DNA of 64,000 nucleotides, taken from NCBI RefSeq assembly GCF_001890765.1, contig NZ_KV878783.1, positions 667,625 through 731,624 on the forward strand, written 5' to 3'. Positions 38,309 to 47,604 of this stretch are shown here, one piece after another (the stretch's first letter is position 1; every line of letters begins with the position of its first letter). This stretch comes from Spirulina major PCC 6313 (GTDB taxonomy: Bacteria; Cyanobacteriota; Cyanobacteriia; Cyanobacteriales; Spirulinaceae). The translations under genes were made by a program, and so were the position numbers. Below the pieces are notes generated by a model that saw only the letters and a list, made by a program, of their open reading frames with translations, ran no database searches and had not been told where the DNA came from.

Positions 38309-39373
38309 ATGACTGAAAAACATTACATCCTCGCGGTGGACGACGCACCGGATAACCTATTTCTGGTGCAGTTAGCCCTGGAAAAAGAAGGGCACGATGT
38401 GGTGTTAGTGGATAATGGCCCCACCGCTTTAGCTCAGATTGAAAAAGATCCCCCGGATCTGATTTTGCTCGATGTGATGATGCCGGAAATGGACGGCTAT
38501 GAGGTGACGCGGCGGATTCGTACCCATCCGCAACTGCCCTATATTCCCATCCTGCTGATCACCGCCCACGAACACCCCAGCCTCGTCCAGGGCCTCGATG
38601 TGGGAGCCGATGAATTTATCCGTAAACCCGTGAAGATTGAAGAACTTCAGGCGCGGGTGCGATCGCTGCTCCGGCTCAAACAAAGCATCGAACAGCGCGA
38701 AAGTTTTGTCCATTGCCTCACCCATGATCTGCGCACGCCCCTCGTGGCCGCTGATCGGATGTTAGACCTGCTGCGCAACGAAACCTTTGGCCCCGTCACG
38801 CCCAAAATGGACGAAGCCATGACCACGATTATGAGCAGCAATCAACACCTGTTACGGCTGTTGAATAATCTGCTCGAAGCCTATAGCTACGAAGTGGGCC
38901 GTAAAATCATCAGTTTTATTCGCTTCAATATTCGTGAACTGATTGAAGAAGTGGTGCGCGAACTGCGCCCCCTGGCCGAAGAAAAGGTACTGAATTTAAG
39001 TATTAATTGGCAGGCAGATCGTGAAGATATGATTGGCGATCGCCTCGAACTCAAACGGGTGTTCACCAACTTAATCGGCAACGGCATTAAGTTTACCGAT
39101 CACGGCGGGGTGACGGTGTGGGTGCATTCGAGTAGCAGCGTCCCCAATCATGTGGTTGTTGAAATTGCTGACACGGGCATCGGGATTCCCCCGGCTGATC
39201 AGCAGCGCATTTTTGAACCCTTCCGCCAAGGCAAACATAAACGCTCCGGCCATGGCTTGGGGCTGTATCTCTGCCGCCAAATCGTCGCTACCCATAACGG
39301 CGCGATCGCCATTCAATCCGTCATCGGTCAGGGAACCACGTTCCAAATTGAACTCCCTCTCCGTCCCCACTAG
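38309..39373 (+). CDS. Receiver-histidine kinase hybrid
   Basis: 354 aa: an N-terminal receiver domain (VDDAPDNLF, phospho-acceptor Asp55 in LLDVMMPEMDG, Lys in FIRKPV) followed by HisKA (CLTHDLRTPLVA, His139) and an ATPase domain (NLIGNGIKFTDHGG, ADTGIGIPPAD, GHGLGLYLCRQI). This receiver-first layout is common in cyanobacteria and suits control of the kinase by phosphorylation from another kinase, for example the one just upstream. No output domain. Confidence 0.9.
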   Translation: MTEKHYILAVDDAPDNLFLVQLALEKEGHDVVLVDNGPTALAQIEKDPPDLILLDVMMPEMDGYEVTRRIRTHPQLPYIPILLITAHEHPSLVQGLDVGADEFIRKPVKIEELQARVRSLLRLKQSIEQRESFVHCLTHDLRTPLVAADRMLDLLRNETFGPVTPKMDEAMTTIMSSNQHLLRLLNNLLEAYSYEVGRKIISFIRFNIRELIEEVVRELRPLAEEKVLNLSINWQADREDMIGDRLELKRVFTNLIGNGIKFTDHGGVTVWVHSSSSVPNHVVVEIADTGIGIPPADQQRIFEPFRQGKHKRSGHGLGLYLCRQIVATHNGAIAIQSVIGQGTTFQIELPLRPH

Positions 39374-39382
39374 CGTAATTCT

Positions 39383-41347
39383 ATGGGACAAACCACCGAA
39401 GCAAGGGCGAGGCTCGCCCGGATTAGACAATGGGTGCTGGGGCTGTGTTGGGGGTTGCTGTTTTGGTGGGTGATGAGCGGCCCGGCGGCGGCGGAACGTC
39501 TCCCGGTTACGCCGGAACGATTGGCCGATCGCCTCGCCCATAGCCAAGTCATCGATGGCCAAGAATGGATTGATCTAACGCAATTGGTAATTGATCTGAC
39601 GACGGAAGAGGAGCGATCGCAATTTTTCACCCCCCTTGCCCCCAAACTGACCCGCCGCCCGCACCCCGTCGTCCTCGATCTTAGCCATTCCGTCGTCTAT
39701 GGTGATTGGTCAGCAGCCCCGTTAGGCACAAGGGTCAAACTCGCGCCCGAAGCCCTCCGCGGCCAATTGACCCCCCCGGAACAGGCACGGCTAGCCCCCG
39801 CCCTCGACTCTGACACGACGATTACCGAATCCTTTGCCGCCCTGCCCTACCGCACTCTGATCCGGGTGGGTTTACACCTCACCGCTACGGAGTTTCGCGG
39901 TCCGGTGGACTTTGCCGACGCGATTTTTTTGCAGCCCTTCAGCGCCCACGGCACAATTTTTAAACAGGGGGGCGATTGGTCGCGCACGGTGTGGAGCGAT
40001 CGCGTTGATTTTGAAGCGGCTCAGTTTCAAGAACTGGCAACATTTGAGGCCGCTTGGTTTCTCGCGCCTGTGCTGATCCAAAATGCGGCGATCGCAGCGG
40101 GCAACTTCAACGCAGTGCAGTTTGAAAATACCGCCCAATTTAGCAAAACCACCTTCAATGGCCTAACCAATTGGCTCGGTTCGCGCTGGCAGCAGGGGGG
40201 CGATCTCAGTCAAACCCGTTGGCGCGATCGCGCTCTACTCAATAAAAGTCTCTTTGCCGATACCCTGGACTGTTCCGATGCCACCTTTGAGAAAATTGTC
40301 ACCTTTCGCGGCAGCCAATTCGACGGCGGCTTAAACGCCAAAGATGTGAAATTACTCGACATCATGAATCTGAGTAATACCCAATTCACCCATCACACCA
40401 ATGCCCAGTTAGATGGCCTTGTGCTCGATAGTGAAAACGCCAAAATTCTCGGCGACAAAGGTGAAATTGGCTCCCTCATTCAGGTCTCAAGCTTACCCGG
40501 CAATGAAGCCCTGTTATTGTCCTTAATTCGCAGTTTTCGCCGCCTCGAACAGATCCCCGATGCCAATCAATTGGATGTGATGCGATCGCGCCTCCAAATC
40601 GAGCAAATTTTCACAGAACTCCAGGCCACCCCCTGGTATCAACTGCCCCGTCATTGGTTGGATTTATTGATCATCGTGGGTTTAAGTGTGTTGCTGTTGC
40701 TGAGCAATTATGGAACCGATGCGGGTTTGATTTTCACCCTCGGTCTGTTGACCTGTGCCTATTTTGCGATCGCCATGTGGATCGTCGATCGCGTCCGCCG
40801 TCAGCTTCCCACACCCCTTTTACCCACTCGCCTAGAAACCTTTTGGATGGGAAGTAGCTTTACGATCATTAGTGCGATTAGTTTTCTCTTTCTCTGGCAT
40901 CGAGCGGCTCATCCCCTCCTCACCCTCATCTGCCTCAGTATCTTTTTAATTCCGATCCCATTAGCCCTCATTATTCCTCTCTATCGGCGCGGTCGTTATC
41001 ATGATGCCCTCGATCAAACCTACCTCGTCGAAGATGGCAGTTTACGACAATTACAACTTTTAATTATTCGCTTGCCGATCATTCCCCGGTTTCCTTTTTT
41101 TCGCGATCGCTACCAGCCGATTTTGTGCGATCGTCGCTGGGGTTGGCTCAACTATTACGACTTCAGTTTGAATAATATTCTCAAATTCGGCTTCAATGAT
41201 ATCCGTCTACGCGATCACGATTTACCCGGCCTAATCGCTGCCCTCGTCTGGTATCAATGGAGCCTCGGATTAGTGTATGTTGCCCTGCTGTTATGGACAC
41301 TCTCCCGCACCATTCCCGGCCTCAATGTTTTTCTCTATTTAGGTTAA
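39383..41347 (+). CDS. Pentapeptide-like membrane protein (654 aa)
   Basis: Starts nine bases after the hybrid kinase. A signal peptide (VLGLCWGLLFWWVMSGPAAA, cleaved after AAA) leads into a periplasmic or lumenal part with diverged pentapeptide or beta-helix repeats (EFRGPVDFADAIF, RVDFEAAQFQELATFEAAWF, TLDCSDATFEKIVTFRGSQF). The C-terminal third has five or six membrane segments (LLIIVGLSVLLLLSNYG, FIFTLGLL-type, SFTIISAISFLFLW, ICLSIFLIPIPLALI, and a last one near 625-645). I do not know the function; sensing or channel-like roles are speculation. Confidence 0.8.
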   Translation: MGQTTEARARLARIRQWVLGLCWGLLFWWVMSGPAAAERLPVTPERLADRLAHSQVIDGQEWIDLTQLVIDLTTEEERSQFFTPLAPKLTRRPHPVVLDLSHSVVYGDWSAAPLGTRVKLAPEALRGQLTPPEQARLAPALDSDTTITESFAALPYRTLIRVGLHLTATEFRGPVDFADAIFLQPFSAHGTIFKQGGDWSRTVWSDRVDFEAAQFQELATFEAAWFLAPVLIQNAAIAAGNFNAVQFENTAQFSKTTFNGLTNWLGSRWQQGGDLSQTRWRDRALLNKSLFADTLDCSDATFEKIVTFRGSQFDGGLNAKDVKLLDIMNLSNTQFTHHTNAQLDGLVLDSENAKILGDKGEIGSLIQVSSLPGNEALLLSLIRSFRRLEQIPDANQLDVMRSRLQIEQIFTELQATPWYQLPRHWLDLLIIVGLSVLLLLSNYGTDAGLIFTLGLLTCAYFAIAMWIVDRVRRQLPTPLLPTRLETFWMGSSFTIISAISFLFLWHRAAHPLLTLICLSIFLIPIPLALIIPLYRRGRYHDALDQTYLVEDGSLRQLQLLIIRLPIIPRFPFFRDRYQPILCDRRWGWLNYYDFSLNNILKFGFNDIRLRDHDLPGLIAALVWYQWSLGLVYVALLLWTLSRTIPGLNVFLYLG

Positions 41348-41375
41348 GAAATCCCATAATTTCAGACTCAATAAC

Positions 41376-41697
41376 TATTATTCTGTAGTGCGGGCATCTT
41401 GCCCGCTGGGATTCAGAGAAAATCCCGCTGGGATTCAGAGAAAATCCTATTATTCTGTAGTGCGGGCATCTTGCCCGCTGGGATTCAGAGAAAATCCCGC
41501 TGGGATTCAGAGAAAATCCTATTATTCTGTAGTGCGGGCATCTTGCCCGCTGGGATTCAGAGAAAATCCCGCTGGGATTCAGAGAAAATCCCGCTGGGAT
41601 TCAGAAAAAATCCCGCTGGGATTCAGAAAAAATCCCGCTGGGATTCAGAGAAAATCCCGCTGGGATTCAGAGAAAATCCCGCTGGGATTCAGAAAAA
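41376..41697. repeat. Nested array: 72-bp units and eleven 22-bp hairpin repeats
   Basis: A 72-bp unit (TGTAGTGCGGGCATCTTGCC plus two 22-bp repeats) starts at 41376, 41448 and 41520. The third unit extends to seven copies of the 22-mer (starts near 41549, 41571, 41593, 41615, 41637, 41659, 41681). Each 22-mer is a hairpin: GGGATT-CAGAGAA-AATCCC. The array ends in another hairpin, GGGAGC-AGGAT-GCTCCC (41699-41715). There are no unique spacers, so it is not a CRISPR. Bases 41716-41943 hold nothing more I recognise. Confidence 0.95.
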
Positions 41698-41943
41698 TAG
41701 GGAGCAGGATGCTCCCACTCCATCAAAATCAATATTCTGTAGTACATTTCAACTTTTATCCTGCACTGAGGGAACTGCTACAAACTGTTGGGAACCGTTA
41801 AACAAAACAATATAGCCCCCTGCCCTGGGGTTTGTATGGTGTGATCGCCCCTACACCATCAATTAATCCCCCCCCAAAACCCTTAAGCAATTCAATGCGA
41901 TCGCGCCATCCCTCTGACCTCCGTGATAAGATCATTCATCAAG

Positions 41944-43424
<1,481 letters not shown>

Positions 43425-43484
43425 GGGCGATCGCTCAAGGCCTAACCCTAGGCCTTGAAATCCCAGACCCTTTGCAGGACGAGA

Positions 43485-43511
43485 GGATAGGGCGACCCCC
43501 TATCCTTTTTT
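43485..43511 (+). terminator. Intrinsic terminator of thiC
   Basis: GGATAGGG pairs with CCCTATCC and is followed by TTTTTT. A second hairpin AAGGCCTA...TAGGCCTT lies upstream at about 43438-43456. Confidence 0.85.
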
Positions 43512-43557
43512 GTACCCGGTGTGTTTTTGGGGGTTGTGTGGCTCAATGGCGCGGTGG

Positions 43558-44265
43558 CTATGGAGCGATCGCCACCTGTCGCCGTAGATCATCCAAATCC
43601 AGGGCGGCCAAATGGGGGTAGACATTGGCAATGATGCCCGTCTCGCCGAGATAGCGGGTATTTGCGCCGGGACAGAGATAGTGCAGGGTTTCCGGGGTGA
43701 AGCGATCGCGCAACTTCGCCACACTGGCCAACTGGCGAAACCAGTGAAAGGTTTTCGGACGGCGCAGGGGCGCGATCGCATTCGTTGCCACCGGGAGGAG
43801 ATGTCGCCCCGTGAACAAAACCCCGCCGTACTGCTCAAAATAGAGGCAACTGGAACCCGGAGAATAGCCTGGAGTCCAGAAGGCGAGCAGATCCGGAGAG
43901 AGGCGATAGTCATCCTGAAACGGTGTCACCGATCGCTCTGGAATCAGATAGGCCTCCTGTTCTTGGATGACCACAGAACAGTGAAACCGTTGCTGGATAT
44001 GACCGAGGGAGGGTGCGATCGCATCACGATGGGTGATGAACAGTGCCGCCACCCCACCCTGCGCCGTTAAAAACTGTTCGAGTTCCTCCGTCCACAGGGG
44101 GCAGTCTACAATAATATTCTGGCCACTATTTTCTACAATGAAATAGGCCGCCCCCCCCGCAGTCTTGGGATCAACCGGTAGGGTAAAGATATCCGGTAAC
44201 ACCGCGTTCGGTGTGGGCCAATCCGCCGGGTGATCAGGATTGTGGTGTCCCGACAACGGTTGCAT
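43558..44265 (-). CDS. Metallo-beta-lactamase-fold protein without metal ligands
   Basis: A 235-aa MBL-fold protein in which the usual zinc ligands are changed: the H-x-H-x-D-H loop reads ITHRDAIA, the TPGH-SPGS loop reads TPGYSPGS, LFTGD reads LFTGRH, and PGH reads PGA. The fold markers (VDCPLW, GSSCLYFE) remain. It is therefore probably not a hydrolase and may be a structural or binding relative. The start is 30 bases from the divergent site-2 protease gene. Confidence 0.8.
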   Translation of the reverse strand: MQPLSGHHNPDHPADWPTPNAVLPDIFTLPVDPKTAGGAAYFIVENSGQNIIVDCPLWTEELEQFLTAQGGVAALFITHRDAIAPSLGHIQQRFHCSVVIQEQEAYLIPERSVTPFQDDYRLSPDLLAFWTPGYSPGSSCLYFEQYGGVLFTGRHLLPVATNAIAPLRRPKTFHWFRQLASVAKLRDRFTPETLHYLCPGANTRYLGETGIIANVYPHLAALDLDDLRRQVAIAP

Positions 44266-44295
44266 AGACTCTCCTAGTAATGATTTAGATACTGT

Positions 44296-45789
44296 ATGGA
44301 AATTGTGGAAGTACTTCTGCTCCTTGTGTTGGGCATTATTAGTTACCTTATCGTGAAGCGCACCGTCGTGCAGCTTACCAATACCCCCGTTTGGCTGCTG
44401 TGGGCGACCTTGATGGCCCCGCCCGTGTGTCTCTCCCTGTGGATGGTAATTATGGGAGAAGATGAGCCGTTACCCTTGGCGGTGGCGTTGCTGCCCTTTG
44501 TGGTCTGTACGATTCTTTATTGGTGGTTGATTCAGCGGGGTCGCAAAGTTCCCCCCACCACAGCAACTCAGGACGGGGAAGCCGCCGAAAATGGCACCGC
44601 TTCACCCCTGGCGAAACTCGCCACAATCAAAGACCCCAACCCCTTAACCGCCGAAGAAGAAAAGAATTTGCGCACCTGTTTCCCCTGGGGGGTGTATTAC
44701 CTCCAGGCGGTGGACTATCGCCCCCAAGCGATTCTCTGTCGGGGACGATTGACGACAAACCCAGAGGTGGCCTATCGGACAGTGCGGGATAATGTGGAAT
44801 CGACCTTTGGCGATCGCTTTCTCCTCGTTTTTCAAGAAGGCCAACCCAATAAACCCTTCTTCGCCCTCGTCCCCAACCCTTGGAACAAAACCCAAACCCA
44901 ACGCCACGCCGAACCCCTCAAACGCCCCCTCCTCGCCGCTGCCCTGCTGCTGATCACCCTGTTCACCACCACCGTTGTGGGCATGGATTTCGCCAACATC
45001 AGCCCCGACCAATTCCAAGCCGATCCCAGCCTGCTGCTCCAAGGCCTCGCCTACAGTGTGCCGCTGCTGTTGATCCTGTCGGTGCATGAATTTAGCCACT
45101 ACGCCGCCTCAGTGCATTATCACGTCCGCACAACGCTGCCCTACTTCATCCCAATGCCCTTTTTCCTAGGGACATTTGGCGCGTTTATTCAGACGCGATC
45201 GCCCATGCCCCACCGTCGCGCCCTCTTTGATATCGCCTTCGCCGGGCCCATCGGTGGCTTCATCATCGCCCTGCCCCTGTTGATCTGGGGGCTGCACCTC
45301 TCCACCCCCGTCCCCCTCGAAGAAACGTCCAGCCTGCTCAATTTCAAATCCCTCGATCCGCGCTTTTCCTTCTTCCTAGGGGTATTAAGTCGGCTCACCC
45401 TCGGCAGTCAATTCACCCCCGAAATGGCGATCCAACTCCACCCCATCGCCGTCGCGGGCTATTTAGGCGTGATTATCACCGCGTTAAACCTGATGCCCGT
45501 CGGTCAACTCGACGGCGGCCATATTGTCCATGCCATGTTTGGGCAACGGATGGCCATGGGCATCGGCCAAGTGGCGCGGTTGATCATGTTGGTGTTGGGT
45601 TTTGTCCGCTCGGAATTTATTATTTGGGCGGTGTTCTTGCTGTTTATGCCCAACATGGACGAACCTGCCCTCAATGATGTCACCGAGTTAAACCAAGTCC
45701 GGGACGGTTTAGGGTTAGCCTCGTTGACGTTATTGGTGTTAATCCTGCTGCCGTTACCCGCAACCGTGGCGCAGTGGTTACAGATTTGA
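44296..45789 (+). CDS. Site-2 protease (M50) membrane metalloprotease
   Basis: A 497-aa intramembrane protease. The zinc motif is HEFSHYAA and the third ligand region is LMPVGQLDGGH. About eight membrane segments: three at the N-terminus (residues 3-75), then a soluble domain (80-210) and the catalytic core. GTFGAFIQTRSPMPHRRALFDIAFAGPIGGF resembles plant EGY proteins, which are close to cyanobacterial homologues. Its substrate is unknown; regulated intramembrane proteolysis of an anti-sigma factor or membrane regulator is typical for the family. Confidence 0.92.
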   Translation: MEIVEVLLLLVLGIISYLIVKRTVVQLTNTPVWLLWATLMAPPVCLSLWMVIMGEDEPLPLAVALLPFVVCTILYWWLIQRGRKVPPTTATQDGEAAENGTASPLAKLATIKDPNPLTAEEEKNLRTCFPWGVYYLQAVDYRPQAILCRGRLTTNPEVAYRTVRDNVESTFGDRFLLVFQEGQPNKPFFALVPNPWNKTQTQRHAEPLKRPLLAAALLLITLFTTTVVGMDFANISPDQFQADPSLLLQGLAYSVPLLLILSVHEFSHYAASVHYHVRTTLPYFIPMPFFLGTFGAFIQTRSPMPHRRALFDIAFAGPIGGFIIALPLLIWGLHLSTPVPLEETSSLLNFKSLDPRFSFFLGVLSRLTLGSQFTPEMAIQLHPIAVAGYLGVIITALNLMPVGQLDGGHIVHAMFGQRMAMGIGQVARLIMLVLGFVRSEFIIWAVFLLFMPNMDEPALNDVTELNQVRDGLGLASLTLLVLILLPLPATVAQWLQI

Positions 45790-45831
45790 AGTCACCGTCC
45801 TTAATTTGCTGTGGTGGGCATTGCCCGCCTT

Positions 45832-45940
45832 ACTACACCAGCAAGCTTGATTTTGTGGGCAAAGCGATCACTGTCGTCAGATTCGATGGGATTTGTAACC
45901 CATGGTTTACCCCTCTTTTTACGCTTGTCGGTGTACTACT
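45832..45940 (+). mobile_element. MITE-like repeat, copy 1
   Basis: About 109 bp with imperfect inverted ends (CTACACCAGCAAGCTT and ACGCTTGTCGGTGTACTA). About 80% identical to 46942-47050 in the same orientation; shared core GTCAGATTCGATGGGATTTG. It precedes the orphan gene at 45980. Confidence 0.75.
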
Positions 45941-45979
45941 TTCTATCTCTAGTTATCTTAATAAAGATCTCATAAGCTA

Positions 45980-46903
45980 ATGCGTTATATTAATTGGCAG
46001 GATTTATCTGAACAAAATATTTATGTTAGCCAGGAATTACAAAGACCAATTATTGCCTCACTATGGAAAACATATCCTGAGATCACTCAATTATTGTTGC
46101 ATAAATCAAGGCGTAAACAAGTTATTCGAGACCCAGAGCAAAAATTTGCGAAAGAGGCTGAAATACTCTATATAGATAGAGCCTTTCCCAACTACTGTCC
46201 TTGTTGCGGTGATACTTTCTCCCGTCTACATACAAAATCTGAGGATAATCGGTTTTGCTCAAGAGAATGTCATATTCTTTTTTCACAAGGTAAGGTCACT
46301 GGATATATTGAGGATGCAGATCTGGTAAATGCTTATTTCTCAGAAGTTGATATTGATCGATATCAAAATTCTATTGATATGCCCAGACTAGAGTTTATAC
46401 TTATCTATCTTCGCTATTTGTTGGGATTAACCGATATCATCACACCCATAACTGAATTAGATTTAAGTGGTTGTATGAATTTTTCAGGCAATGACTTAGA
46501 ATATATCTTTTTCCTATTTAATTACTCCCCGCTTGAAAATCATAAGGCTCTGTTTGCAGCATTACATATATTACATACAACGAAAACCTCAAAACGAGAT
46601 TTAAGTGATATTGCAAACCAGCTTGATATTAGAAATAAAGGAAAATTCATAGATGGTCTTCAAATCTTACCTGAAATAGAATTAAAAAATTTTATTATAA
46701 AGGTAACAGACAGTCGTTATTGTCTTGAGGATTTGCGTGAATTTCTAGAAGCATATCAAAAGCCTTTTTTTACTCCTAATGATGGTTTTTCACTATACAA
46801 TCTCAAACCAACGTTTCGTCATTTAAAAATTACTTTTCATCAGCTATCGCGCCTTGGATATACAATGATAGAAAGATTGGCACAGAAATCGCTGGGACTA
46901 TGA
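45980..46903 (+). CDS. Orphan AT-rich zinc-finger-like protein (307 aa)
   Basis: No family recognised. A treble-clef-like motif is seen: Cys73-x2-Cys76 (YCPCCGDTF) and Cys93-x3-Cys97 (RFCSRECHILF). The rest is soluble, mixed alpha/beta, with LDLSGCMNFSGNDLEYIFF and a helical C-terminus (FRHLKITFHQLSRLGYTMIERL). Codons favour A/T far more than both neighbours (murE, site-2 protease). It is bracketed by two MITE-like repeats in direct orientation. This is probably laterally acquired. A transcription or RNA-binding role would fit but is inference. Confidence 0.75.
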   Translation: MRYINWQDLSEQNIYVSQELQRPIIASLWKTYPEITQLLLHKSRRKQVIRDPEQKFAKEAEILYIDRAFPNYCPCCGDTFSRLHTKSEDNRFCSRECHILFSQGKVTGYIEDADLVNAYFSEVDIDRYQNSIDMPRLEFILIYLRYLLGLTDIITPITELDLSGCMNFSGNDLEYIFFLFNYSPLENHKALFAALHILHTTKTSKRDLSDIANQLDIRNKGKFIDGLQILPEIELKNFIIKVTDSRYCLEDLREFLEAYQKPFFTPNDGFSLYNLKPTFRHLKITFHQLSRLGYTMIERLAQKSLGL

Positions 46904-46941
46904 TAGCAATCCTAAATGATTATGGGACATCAAGAGATTAG

Positions 46942-47050
46942 TAGTACACCGACAAGCTTAAAAAGATGGGTAAAGCGATCGCGATCGTCAGATTTGATAG
47001 AATTTGTAACCCATAGTTTACCTACAATTTTAAGCTTGACGTTGCACTAA
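46942..47050 (+). mobile_element. MITE-like repeat, copy 2
   Basis: Starts GTACACCGACAAGCTTAAAA and ends TTTTAAGCTTGACGTTGCAC, inverted at 16 of 20 positions. Its left end is also inverted relative to the right end of copy 1 (CTTGTCGGTGTACTACT against AGTAGTACACCGACAAG). The remainder of 46904-47204 is unremarkable. Confidence 0.8.
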
Positions 47051-47204
47051 GTAGATCAGCCTTAAAGTAGTCAACTATGTTTCTGATTGTAAACAGAGCC
47101 AGGAGCCTTGCCTGACAAGGAGTACAGCAAGATTTATATTTCTCAATACAAGTGAGTTTTTCTACCCCTACCTACTTAAATGAACTCCTCACCCGAACAA
47201 CATC

Positions 47205-47528
47205 ATGTTTTCACGCTGGGCAGACCGTGGGCAAAATGCCCGCACACCAAAACCGTCTCCATCCTCTCCTTTGCACCTGATTCTCTATGGCAAACCCGGT
47301 TGTCATCTGTGCGAGGATCTCCAGGACAAACTTGAACAAATTGACATTCCCCTGGCATTGGAGGTGCGCGACATCACCACCAACCCCGATTGGTTTGCCG
47401 AATATCAATACACGATCCCCGTGTTGATCTATCGTCAGGGCGACGCAGAAATCCCGATTCCGCGCCTTTCGCCCCGCGCATCGGTGCAACAGGTGGCGCA
47501 AACGATCCAAAAATCGGTAAAACTATGA
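47205..47528 (+). CDS. Glutaredoxin-like thioredoxin-fold protein
   Basis: 107 aa. LILYGKPGCHLCEDLQDKL carries a C-x2-C redox site (CHLC) at the start of helix 1, followed by YTIPVLIYRQGD with the cis-Pro. It belongs to the glutaredoxin-like DUF836 group of short proteins. It lies upstream of murE on the same strand, 76 bases away. Target disulfides unknown. Confidence 0.85.
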   Translation: MFSRWADRGQNARTPKPSPSSPLHLILYGKPGCHLCEDLQDKLEQIDIPLALEVRDITTNPDWFAEYQYTIPVLIYRQGDAEIPIPRLSPRASVQQVAQTIQKSVKL

Positions 47529-47604
47529 AGAAATCGTTAAAACCTGGGATCGCTCGGTTTTAGATTCGGTTGCGATCGCTAATTACCCGTGAGGAGTGCC
47601 GCCA

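Noticed and set aside
41376-41697. CRISPR array
   Set aside because: Repeats are contiguous or separated by another repeat; there are no unique spacers of constant length and no cas genes nearby.
41388-41815. Open frames across the hairpin array (137 and 138 codons)
   Set aside because: They consist of the translated 22-bp and 72-bp repeats, have no ribosome site and stay open in more than one frame only because the repeat lacks stop codons.
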